The notes below the pieces were generated by a model. The model worked only from the letters and a program-made list of their open reading frames with translations, did no database searches and was not told the DNA's origin. Source: Roseovarius faecimaris (GTDB lineage: Bacteria; Pseudomonadota; Alphaproteobacteria; Rhodobacterales; Rhodobacteraceae). From it: a stretch of 64,000 nt of DNA. The number at the start of each line of letters is the position of its first letter. Within the stretch, counting starts at the first letter, position 1. Both the position numbers and the translations under genes were made by a program. This document shows, in pieces, positions 9,065 to 16,444 of this stretch. Location: positions 316,501 through 380,500 of the forward strand of contig NZ_CP034348.1 of assembly GCF_009762325.1 (NCBI RefSeq), read 5' to 3'.

Positions 9065-9891
9065 TGTTGCGCTGGTTCCGGTCCCCCGCCACCGAGACGC
9101 AGGTCACCCATGGTCAGCGGCTCTGGCTTTATGTCTTTGCCGTGATCACCATGATCCTGCTGGTGTTGCCGACGCTGATCGTGATCCCGATGTCCTTCTC
9201 GGAAAGCCAGTATCTTGAGTTTCCGCCCGAGACATGGTCGACCCGCTGGTATCAGCATTACTTCAATTCGTCCGAATGGATGCTGGCGACGAAAACATCC
9301 TTCAAGGCGGCTTTCCTGACCATGCTGGTGGCCACACCGATCGGGGTGCTTGCGGCCTATGGGCTGCATGCGTCCAACGTGCGTTTCATCAGGGTGGCCT
9401 TTGTCCTTCTGATCACGCCGATGATGGTGCCCGTGGTGCTTGTGGCGATCGGGGCGTTTTACGCCTATGTGAAGCTGCAGATCCTTTACACGATGACCGG
9501 TCTCGTGCTCGCTCATACGGTTCTGGCGCTGCCGCTGGTCGTGATCGTTACAGGCTCTGCGCTGAAGAGTTTTGACATGAGCCAGGAGGCGGCGGCGCGC
9601 AGCCTCGGCGCGCCAAGGTGGAAGGCGTTTCTGACCGTGACCCTGCCGCAGATCCGCTTTGCGGTGATTACCTCGGCCTTGCTGGCCTTTCTCACCTCCT
9701 TCGACGAAGTGATCGTGGCCATGTTCGTCTCGGGCGGGGACAACCCGACCCTCACGCGCAACATGTTCAACGCGCTGCGCGATCAGATCGACCCGACGAT
9801 TGCCTCCATCTCTACCATCATGATCGCAGTGACAACGTTGATGATGGTGCTGGCGCAGATTTTCGGACGTGATAAAAACGCCGAAAAATAG
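9064..9891 (+). CDS. ABC transporter permease, polyamine type (PotC-like)
   Basis: 275 residues with six predicted membrane segments and the EAA motif EAAARSLGAPRWKAFLTVTLP. The C-terminal helix begins FLTSFDEVIVAMFVSG, the sequence typical of PotC-type subunits. It overlaps the upstream permease stop by one base. An 11-base gap containing GGAGAG separates it from the M24 hydrolase gene, so the latter is almost certainly co-transcribed. Confidence 0.9.
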   Translation: MLRWFRSPATETQVTHGQRLWLYVFAVITMILLVLPTLIVIPMSFSESQYLEFPPETWSTRWYQHYFNSSEWMLATKTSFKAAFLTMLVATPIGVLAAYGLHASNVRFIRVAFVLLITPMMVPVVLVAIGAFYAYVKLQILYTMTGLVLAHTVLALPLVVIVTGSALKSFDMSQEAAARSLGAPRWKAFLTVTLPQIRFAVITSALLAFLTSFDEVIVAMFVSGGDNPTLTRNMFNALRDQIDPTIASISTIMIAVTTLMMVLAQIFGRDKNAEK

Positions 9892-9902
9892 GAGAGCGCG
9901 CG

Positions 9903-11045
9903 ATGTTCGAGGCGCGGATGGCGCGGCTGCGCGAAAATCTGGCGGATGCCGGGATCGACGTTGCCCTGATCACCGATGATGACAATGTCTATTACCTGAC
10001 CGGGTATTACGACTATCTGCATATGGAATTTGGCCGACCCACGATCCTTGTGGTTCCGCGGGACGGGCCGACGCTTCTGATCACGCCGACGATTGACCTC
10101 AACTCCGCCGAGGCCCATGCGCGGGTGGACCGGATCGCCGCCTGGAATGACGGTATGGGGGCGGAATGGCGCGCGGAACTGCCAGGGGTGGTTGACGCCT
10201 CTTCAGTCATAGGTATCGAACCCGATCACATGCCGCCTCTGGTGCGTCGCTATGTGGACGATCTTGTGCCGCGCGAGGCGATCCGGACAGTCACGCCGAT
10301 CCTGACGGATATGCGCATGATCAAATCAGCCGAGGAATTGCAGCTGGCGCGCCATGCGGGCCAGGTGGCTACCGCAATGATGCAGGCCGGGCGCGAGGCG
10401 ATCGGCGATGGCGTGCCGGAATATGAGGTGGCGCTGGCCACGTCTCAGGCCGGGACACGTAAGGCGGCCGCGCTTTTGAATGCACATTACGCGCCGGGGG
10501 ATATGTCTCCCAATATGCATTTCCTTCAGATCATGGCCTCGGGTGAGGCGATCACCCGCACGCATCACCGCGCCAGCACACGGGTGATGCGGCAGGGCGA
10601 GCCGGTGTTTCTGTGTTTCTGCGGAATGACCAATTTCCACCGTTTCAAGCTGGGCTTCGACCGAACGTTCTGGATCGGAGAGCCGGATTCTGCGCAGGTG
10701 GCGGTCTACGAGGTCGCTGTGGAAAGTCAGAAAGCCGCGCTTAAGGCGCTGCGCCCCGGCGTGACCGCCGAAAGCGTGCATGCGGCCTATGCCGAGGTGA
10801 TCCAGGGCGCGGGCTATGAATATCCGTTTCGATGCGGCCGCGCGACGGGCTTCAGTTTTCTGGAGTCGCCGCAGCTCGTGACCGGGGACAGCACGGTTCT
10901 GCGGCCCGGGATGGTGCTGGCCGTCGATGGTTCGGTGAGTACACAGAGTTTCCGGGCTCAGGTCGGGGACAGTTTCATTCTGACCGAAGACGGATATGAG
11001 CAGATCACGCATCACGGCAAAACACTTGACGAGGTGGTTCTTTAG
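9903..11045 (+). CDS. creatinase-like M24-family hydrolase, metal ligands apparently lost
   Basis: 380 residues with a creatinase N-terminal domain (MARLRENLADAGIDVALIT) and a C-terminal pita-bread fold. Metal-dependent M24 peptidases have two Asp, one His and two Glu ligands. Here the first Asp position reads FLCFCG, the D-x-T-R-T-F motif reads GFDRTF, the HGxG motif reads CGRATG, and the last Glu region reads LAVDGS. That pattern fits the metal-free creatinase/ectoine-hydrolase branch, in which a histidine (here in ITRTHHRAS) acts as catalyst. I infer hydrolysis of an amidino or ring amide bond of the imported compound. Ectoine catabolism itself is unlikely because the other eut/doe genes are absent. 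Confidence 0.82.
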   Translation: MFEARMARLRENLADAGIDVALITDDDNVYYLTGYYDYLHMEFGRPTILVVPRDGPTLLITPTIDLNSAEAHARVDRIAAWNDGMGAEWRAELPGVVDASSVIGIEPDHMPPLVRRYVDDLVPREAIRTVTPILTDMRMIKSAEELQLARHAGQVATAMMQAGREAIGDGVPEYEVALATSQAGTRKAAALLNAHYAPGDMSPNMHFLQIMASGEAITRTHHRASTRVMRQGEPVFLCFCGMTNFHRFKLGFDRTFWIGEPDSAQVAVYEVAVESQKAALKALRPGVTAESVHAAYAEVIQGAGYEYPFRCGRATGFSFLESPQLVTGDSTVLRPGMVLAVDGSVSTQSFRAQVGDSFILTEDGYEQITHHGKTLDEVVL

Positions 11046-11065
11046 CGGCCTGCGGACGGCAGCCG

Positions 11066-11115
11066 AGATTTTTCGTACGAAAAATCTTCACTCAGAAAAT
11101 TCGTACGAATTTTCT
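11066..11115. repeat. double palindrome, copy 1 (boxes A and B, TTCGTACGAA cores)
   Basis: Box A at 11066-11087 and box B at 11094-11115 are each perfect 22-bp palindromes. A is AGATTTTTCGT plus its complement; B is AGAAAATTCGT plus its complement. They are separated by 6 bases and begin 21 bases after the M24 hydrolase stop. The same pair in the same order recurs at 25145-25195. Confidence 0.9.
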
Positions 11116-11359
11116 AGCTACCCGCCGTGCCCTTGAAATTTGGCAAGCGGCATATCCTATGCTGATTGAATGCGCGAAAGGCCGGATAAGTGCAGACAGT
11201 TTGAATTGTGTTGCTCGTGCGGGCCGCGCTGAGAAGGCGCTCGTCTCCCTGGCGACCGGAGCGATGGCGCTGAGTTCGGTTTTCGCCGCCACCAACGCGC
11301 TGCTCATCGGGCCCTCACGTGCCCGCCTCGCGAGGCCGCCTGTCAGGGCGGATGAGCGG
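11116..11359. other. gap between convergent operons, no gene recognised
   Basis: The stretch between the double palindrome and the end of the minus-strand FAD oxidase gene holds only short open frames on both strands. Their predicted proteins are arginine- and alanine-rich, without recognisable features, and lack a good ribosome-binding site. I see no RNA gene or mobile element. It may be decayed coding sequence. Confidence 0.55.
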
Positions 11360-12691
11360 TCAGAGTTCCCGCCCCGCCTTGCGCTCTCCCCAAAGCAAGG
11401 TCGCACTCGCCCCAAGCCAGGTCAGTGGCCTGGGTGGCAACCGCCGGGGGGCGTCCTGCGCCATCACCTCATCGAGTAACTCGGAGGGTATCCCGGAGGC
11501 CAGCTCGGCCATCAACTTGCCGTGCAGCGTGCCCTTGGCCGTACCCAGACCATTCTGACAACAGGCCGAATACAGCCCCTCATCCAGTTCTCCCAGGGCA
11601 GGCACATTATTCCAGCTCAGGCAGAGGCGCCCGCCCCAGCGATACTCCATGCCCACACCGCGCAGCATCGGGAAACGCGCGGCAAAGGCGCGGTCATGAT
11701 CGCGGCCCACCGTGGCGATGCGCGCCTTGCTCACCTCCATCGACGGGTCGCATGTAAACCTGTTTCGGATGATGATCCGGTCTCCGCCCGTGCCGCTGAT
11801 CCGCCGAACCGTCGTGCCCATCGGGTCTGCGGGGGTCACGCCCCAGATGCTTTGCCCGCCCAGCCGCGCACATTCCTCTGCGCTCAGGGCCCTGGTCATC
11901 GACGCGTAGGTGAAGACATGCAGCAGCTGGCCCATGAGTCGGCCAAAGCTGTTGAGGTGGCCGTTGACCGCGAGGATCACAGCGGGCGCGCTCACCGATC
12001 CTTTGGGTGTATGGGCTTGCCACGTGCCATTGCGTTCAAGTCGCTGCACGGGGGAATTTTCATAGAGCATCACCCGGTTGGAGGACAGCCCCTCCGCCAC
12101 CCCGCGCACGAACATTGCCGGGTGGATTATCGCCGTGCCCGGTGTGTAGAGCCCGCTTTGATAATACTCCGTCCCGGTCATTTCGCGCATGTCTTCAGCG
12201 TCCAGCATCTGATGCGCCTCTCCCAAGGCGCTCAGGTGTCGGGCATAGTCGAGATTGTGCCGTTGGCCCACCTCGCCTGCCGCCGCATTGGTCTTGCCCG
12301 ACAAAGCGAAGGCTTCACCGCTCAGCCCATATTCGGCGGCCATATCGGCGGCAAAGGCAATGGCCGCGCGGTTTGCGCGGGTCTGGGCCTTGTCCGCCTC
12401 GATCGCGCCGCCGTAATCGTTCGAGGCCAGATCATGCGGCAGATCGATCATGAAACCGGAATTGCGTCCCGCCGGTCCCTCTCCGACGCGGGTGGCATCA
12501 AGACACACGATCCGGTCGCGCGGGTGCAGTTGGGCCAGCCGCCGCGTCGCCGCCAGCCCGGCAAACCCAGCGCCGATGACGAGCCAGTCGGCGGTGATAT
12601 TCTCTTCCAGCGCCTGCGCGGGCGGGGCAGGCGGCAGGATTGCGTTCCACCCGGTCACGCCGGGGTCTCGGGGCAGGCGGGTGACTTTCAT
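11360..12691 (-). CDS. FAD-dependent oxidoreductase (DAO family), last gene of the betaine-type operon
   Basis: 443 residues. The dinucleotide motif VIGAGFAGLA begins near residue 37, followed by a conserved GRNSGFM stretch and a C-terminal CCQNGLGTAKGT flavin-contact region, the usual DAO layout. Its ATG overlaps the stop of the preceding SDR gene. In this operon it could be the amine-oxidising step, for example an N-demethylating oxidase or a cyclic D-amino acid oxidase that makes a pyrroline from a proline derivative; this is inferred from neighbours. It is only a distant relative of the FAD oxidase at 4550, so the window carries two different amine oxidases. Confidence 0.83.
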   Translation of the reverse strand: MKVTRLPRDPGVTGWNAILPPAPPAQALEENITADWLVIGAGFAGLAATRRLAQLHPRDRIVCLDATRVGEGPAGRNSGFMIDLPHDLASNDYGGAIEADKAQTRANRAAIAFAADMAAEYGLSGEAFALSGKTNAAAGEVGQRHNLDYARHLSALGEAHQMLDAEDMREMTGTEYYQSGLYTPGTAIIHPAMFVRGVAEGLSSNRVMLYENSPVQRLERNGTWQAHTPKGSVSAPAVILAVNGHLNSFGRLMGQLLHVFTYASMTRALSAEECARLGGQSIWGVTPADPMGTTVRRISGTGGDRIIIRNRFTCDPSMEVSKARIATVGRDHDRAFAARFPMLRGVGMEYRWGGRLCLSWNNVPALGELDEGLYSACCQNGLGTAKGTLHGKLMAELASGIPSELLDEVMAQDAPRRLPPRPLTWLGASATLLWGERKAGREL

Positions 12692-13419
12692 GGCAGGCTG
12701 AGCTGGGCCATGCGCCCGCCGTCGATGGTATAAATCTGACCTGTCACAAAGCTTGCGTCATCGGAGGCGAGCCAGCAGATGAACCGGGCCACTTCCTCGG
12801 GCGCGCCGGTGCGGCGGACCGGGTGAATGCGCCCGATTTCTGCGCGAAAGCGGTCCGGGTCGCCAAGGCTTTCGATAAACGCCACATTCAACGGTGTATC
12901 GATCCAGCCCGGCGCCACGGCATTACAGCGTACGCCCTCCGGCCCGTGATCCACCGCGACGGCACGCGTGAGGCCATGCAGACCGGCTTTGGAGGCGCAA
13001 TACGCCGGGTGCCGCGGGTTCGAGCCCAGCCCCTCGATAGACCCGACATTGACGATGGACCCACCGCCCTTGCGGAGCAACGGCATGGCTTCGCGGATCA
13101 GCAGGAAGGGCGCGGTAAGATTGACCTGCAACTGGGTGTACCAGTCGTCGAGCGATGTTTCCTCGACCGTGCCCTCGCGCATCACACCGGCATTGTTGAT
13201 CAGGATATCGAGCTGCCCGGCCCGCTCTGCGATCTCGGCCAGCACCGCCTCGGGGGCGGCAGGATCGCTGAAATCGGCGATGATAGGCTCATGTTCCGAG
13301 GCTCCGCGCTGCGCCGTAAAGACCCGAGCGCCGCCGTCTGCCAGCATTGCCGCGGTGGCCTGTCCCATGCCCGAAGACGCGCCTGTCACCAGCGCCACCT
13401 TTCCCGCGAACCGGCTCAT
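12688..13419 (-). CDS. short-chain dehydrogenase/reductase (SDR)
   Basis: A 243-residue classical SDR. The NAD(P)-binding TGASSGMG motif is near residue 13, NNAG near 75, the catalytic Ser in NVGSIEG and the catalytic pair in YCASK. The C-terminal VTGQIYTIDGG motif is present. Its start overlaps the stop of the next SDR, and its stop overlaps the FAD oxidase start, so three proteins are translated in tight linkage. It would oxidise or reduce a hydroxyl or keto group of an intermediate. The substrate is not visible; the 4-hydroxyl of a hydroxyproline-type compound is one possibility. Confidence 0.88.
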   Translation of the reverse strand: MSRFAGKVALVTGASSGMGQATAAMLADGGARVFTAQRGASEHEPIIADFSDPAAPEAVLAEIAERAGQLDILINNAGVMREGTVEETSLDDWYTQLQVNLTAPFLLIREAMPLLRKGGGSIVNVGSIEGLGSNPRHPAYCASKAGLHGLTRAVAVDHGPEGVRCNAVAPGWIDTPLNVAFIESLGDPDRFRAEIGRIHPVRRTGAPEEVARFICWLASDDASFVTGQIYTIDGGRMAQLSLP

Positions 13420-14147
13420 ATCACGGGTTTCCCGCCATTCACCTCAACGAGCGCGCCGCACATATAGCGCGCCGCATCCGAAGCCAGAAAGAGGATCACA
13501 TCCGCGATCTCCTCCGGCTCGGCAATATGACCCAGAGGCACAGAGGCGTTGAGCTCTTCAATCGCGCGGTCCGGATCGAAGCCGCGCTTTTCGAACCCCG
13601 AGCGCAGCATGGGCGTGTTGACTTCGTTCGGGCAAACCGCATTCACCCGGATGCCCTGATGTGCGTGATCCCGGCCAAGGCATTGGGTGAGCGACGCCAG
13701 CGCGGCTTTGGACATCACATAGAGCGGATGGTTCGGACCCGGCCGCACCCCCCAGCAGGAGGAGGTGTTGACAATCGCGCCGCCTCCCGTCTCGGCCATC
13801 AGCGGGATTGCGGCCCGGCAAAGGCGAAAGGGCGCTTCAACATTCACACCCATCGTGAGGGCATAATCTGCGTCTGAGGTCTCGGTGATATCGCCCCGCG
13901 TAATCACGCCCGCATTGTTGCACAGGATATCGAGCCCGCCGAGCGCCTCAGCCGCGCGTCCGGGCAGCCCGTCGCAAAAAGACCCATCGAGCAGATCGCC
14001 ATCCAGATGCGCCTCTGCCGCCACTGAACTGCTGTCGCGGTCAGTCACGGCCACATGTGCCCCTTCGGCGCGGAGCATGGCCACCACGGCCTGTCCGATG
14101 CCGCCCGCTGCGCCCGTCACAAGCGCGCGTTTGCCGTCAAATCTCAT
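13416..14147 (-). CDS. short-chain dehydrogenase/reductase (SDR), second copy type
   Basis: 243 residues, starting at 14147 (MRFDGKRALVTG) behind GAGGTGG at 14150-14156, inside the end of the P450 gene (11-base overlap); a longer frame upstream only shadows the P450. Classical SDR motifs are present: TGAAGGIG near residue 11, NNAG, NTSSCWG with the catalytic Ser, and a Y-V-M-S-K catalytic pair. Similarity to the adjacent SDR is limited to family motifs, so the two are not a recent duplication. A pair of SDRs in one operon suggests two alcohol/ketone steps or inversion of a hydroxyl centre by oxidation and re-reduction. Confidence 0.88.
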   Translation of the reverse strand: MRFDGKRALVTGAAGGIGQAVVAMLRAEGAHVAVTDRDSSSVAAEAHLDGDLLDGSFCDGLPGRAAEALGGLDILCNNAGVITRGDITETSDADYALTMGVNVEAPFRLCRAAIPLMAETGGGAIVNTSSCWGVRPGPNHPLYVMSKAALASLTQCLGRDHAHQGIRVNAVCPNEVNTPMLRSGFEKRGFDPDRAIEELNASVPLGHIAEPEEIADVILFLASDAARYMCGALVEVNGGKPVI

Positions 14148-15336
14148 GATCCACCTCATATCTGATCGGCAGCCGGATCGCCCCGGTGTTGCCACTATCG
14201 GGCAGCCATTCGGGCACACCGTCATACTCGATCGTCCTGAAGGACCGGCGCAGCGCCGCGAGCGCACTGGCAATGTCTGTTCGGGCAACGAAATGGCCGA
14301 TGCAATGATGAGCGCCGCCACCAAAGCTGAAATGCTTCTTGCGTTTGGCGTTGATATCAAAGCTGGGATTTCCGCAGATCGCCGGGTCGCGCGCGGAGGC
14401 ATGCATCAGCAAATGCACCACGGTGCCCCTGGGAATGATCAGGCCATCCATCTCCACGTCATCGGTCGCCTCGCGGGTGGCCCAGGTCGTTGTCGGTCGG
14501 GCGCGCAGGAATTCCTCGATGGCGGGTGCGATCAGGTTGTCGTCCGCGCGCAGCGCCGCCCACTGATCGGGGTGCTCAATGAAAAGGGACAAACCCAGAC
14601 CCAGAAGCGCCTTTGTCGTATCCACCCCGCCGAAGATCGAAATGACAATCGTATTGCGCAGCTCGTCTTCGGTGCAATCGCCGTTGGCGTCGAAATTGGC
14701 CACCATGCGCGCCACATAGCTTGTGTCGTCCTGTCCTTTGCGAACGCGCTCCACCAGTTGCCCGGCGAGTTCGAACAGCCGTTCGCAGGCTGCATTGAAC
14801 CGGGCTTCGTACGCTTTGGCGCCCACGCCCATGGCGAGGCCGAGGTCCGAGGCGTTCTCAGCCACGATACGCCAGTCGCAGCGGTCCATGCCGAGCAGGG
14901 TGGCGATGGCCTGACCGGCGAAGGGCATGCCGAACTCCGAGGCAAACTCACAGCGGGTCTTGCCGCGCAGCCCGGCGCAGAGGTCTTCGGCGATGTCGTC
15001 GAAAGCGGGCTTGAGCGACAGCACGAAGTCCTCGCTCAGAGCGGGCACCGCCAAGGCGCGCAGCCGTTTATGTGCTTGCCCTTCCTGTCCAATCACAGAG
15101 GCGCGCCAGAAATCTGCGAACGGGCCGTCAATCCCCACTGTATCCGGCCAGTTATGACTGCCTTGCCGAAAGCGCCGGTCGCGCAGGATGCGGCCGACCT
15201 GCGTATAGCGCGTGACGGCAAGGCCGAAGGGCGTACGTGCGCACCAATGCGCCTCGCGCGCGGCAATCACTTCGGGGCCGCGCGTTGAGAACTGCGGGTC
15301 GGCAAAATCAAGATAGGGCAGGGGATCGTTTGTCAT
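14137..15336 (-). CDS. cytochrome P450 (bacterial class I type)
   Basis: 399 residues from the ATG at 15336, which has GGAGGG at 15341-15346. All P450 landmarks are visible: the I-helix oxygen-activation motif GGVDTT at 236-241, the K-helix E275-F-L-R278, and the heme loop FSFGGGAHHCIG with thiolate ligand C345. It is soluble (no membrane anchor) and would need a ferredoxin and reductase. None is encoded nearby, so a genome-wide pair must serve it. It lies one base after the epimerase stop. In this context it may N-demethylate or hydroxylate a betaine; this is inference, not shown by the sequence. Confidence 0.95.
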   Translation of the reverse strand: MTNDPLPYLDFADPQFSTRGPEVIAAREAHWCARTPFGLAVTRYTQVGRILRDRRFRQGSHNWPDTVGIDGPFADFWRASVIGQEGQAHKRLRALAVPALSEDFVLSLKPAFDDIAEDLCAGLRGKTRCEFASEFGMPFAGQAIATLLGMDRCDWRIVAENASDLGLAMGVGAKAYEARFNAACERLFELAGQLVERVRKGQDDTSYVARMVANFDANGDCTEDELRNTIVISIFGGVDTTKALLGLGLSLFIEHPDQWAALRADDNLIAPAIEEFLRARPTTTWATREATDDVEMDGLIIPRGTVVHLLMHASARDPAICGNPSFDINAKRKKHFSFGGGAHHCIGHFVARTDIASALAALRRSFRTIEYDGVPEWLPDSGNTGAIRLPIRYEVDHEI

Positions 15337-15337
15337 T

Positions 15338-16444
15338 TTACCCTCCAAAAGATGCAACAGGTGTACCGAACTGCTCGGGGTCGATCATGAGGCCCAGGCC
15401 CGGCCCATCGGGGAGGGCGATGTGGCCCGCCTCGACGATAACACCGCCCTTTGCGCAGTAATGCCCGTCGATATAGGGCGCGGCAATCCAGACACCGTCC
15501 AGCAGGTGTGGGCTGACGGTGGCCCCGACATGCGTGCAGGCGGCGGCGATGATATCTCCGCCCCAGCTGTCATCGCAGGTATGGGGCAGGGCGCGGGCGG
15601 CGCAGATATCGCGCAGCGTGGTCATGGGGTGCAGGCCGCCAATCCGCGTCAGCTTCATGCCGAAGCCGTCGACCAGGTTGTCGCCAACCACATCCAGCAC
15701 GGTGGCGAGATCGGCGGCGCTTTCATCCATATAGAGCGGATGGTGCAGTTTAGGTCGAAGCTGCTTGAGGTCCGCGATGCGCGGGCAGGGCTGTTCGATG
15801 ATCAGGGGGAGATCGCGGCACGCCTCGCTGAGCCTGATGGCATCGCGCAGGGTCAGCCCCCGGTTGGCATCGACGACGAGCGGCACCCGGCCGCGCGTGA
15901 CCTCCCAGACCTTGCGGATTGTTTCAATATCGGTCTCCACCGCACGCCCGCCGATCTTGAGCTGGAGCCTTGGGTAGCCCTCGGCCAGTCTCTCACCCGC
16001 GCGCCGCGCGGTCTTGTCAGGGCTGGAAAGCCCGAGCGCGTAGTAGGAGGGCAGCCGGGTTCGCGCCACGCCGCCCAGAAGCTGAGCCACAGAGAGGCCA
16101 AGCGCCTTGCCGATGAGATCATGCGCGGCAATGTCCACCGCCGCTTTGGCATAGCTATGCCCTGCCAGACGCGCATCCATCGCCCGGTGCAGCGTAAGCG
16201 GGGCCAGGTCCACCCCGATCATCCCGTCGCCCATTGCCTCAAGTGCCGCGCGCGCCCCGCGCCCATGCGCCTCGGCATAGGTCGGACCAAGCGGGCAGGT
16301 CTCGCCCCAGCCCTCGTGGCCGTCCTCCGAGATCAGCCGCACGAGGGTGCTGTCGAGTGCGCGCACCTCTTGATTGGCCATCGTATAGGGGCCGTCTTTT
16401 ACCGGCAGTTCATGCTGGTAGATATGCAGCTCCTTGAGGCGCAT
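15338..16444 (-). CDS. hpbD: enolase-superfamily epimerase, 4-hydroxyproline betaine 2-epimerase-like (HpbD)
   Basis: A 368-residue protein of the MLE subgroup. Two catalytic lysines flank the barrel, K163 (RLQLKIG) and K264 (FGMKLTRIGG), with metal ligands D192 (VDANRG), E217 (EQPC) and D240 (MDES). This two-lysine arrangement performs 1,1-proton transfer, that is racemisation or epimerisation. Overall wording such as GWGETCPLGPTYAEAH, HTCDDSWGGDI and PGLGLMIDPEQFG closely resembles what I recall of HpbD, the hydroxyproline betaine 2-epimerase of marine Rhodobacterales. Its start overlaps the MttB-type stop as ATGA. Neighbouring lyase, aldehyde dehydrogenase and oxidase fit a hydroxyproline betaine route. 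A proline betaine racemase role is the main alternative. Confidence 0.75.
   Translation of the reverse strand: MRLKELHIYQHELPVKDGPYTMANQEVRALDSTLVRLISEDGHEGWGETCPLGPTYAEAHGRGARAALEAMGDGMIGVDLAPLTLHRAMDARLAGHSYAKAAVDIAAHDLIGKALGLSVAQLLGGVARTRLPSYYALGLSSPDKTARRAGERLAEGYPRLQLKIGGRAVETDIETIRKVWEVTRGRVPLVVDANRGLTLRDAIRLSEACRDLPLIIEQPCPRIADLKQLRPKLHHPLYMDESAADLATVLDVVGDNLVDGFGMKLTRIGGLHPMTTLRDICAARALPHTCDDSWGGDIIAAACTHVGATVSPHLLDGVWIAAPYIDGHYCAKGGVIVEAGHIALPDGPGLGLMIDPEQFGTPVASFGG

Noticed and set aside
9903..11045. ectoine degradation cluster (EutD/EnuR)
   Set aside because: The M24 enzyme and MocR regulator recall it, but the other ectoine genes (desuccinylase-like, cyclodeaminase-like, aminotransferase) are absent.
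11066..11115. parS (ParB) site
   Set aside because: The palindromes have TTCGTACGAA cores and do not match the TTTCACGTGAAA-type parS consensus.
11159..11479. 106-codon plus-strand open frame in the gap after the M24 gene, and a 107-codon minus-strand one
   Set aside because: Basic, featureless proteins without a ribosome-binding site; the plus frame runs into the oppositely oriented FAD oxidase gene.
13016..13027. GGGTTCGAGCCC, resembling a tRNA T-arm
   Set aside because: It sits inside the SDR gene and no acceptor, D- or anticodon arm can be built around it.
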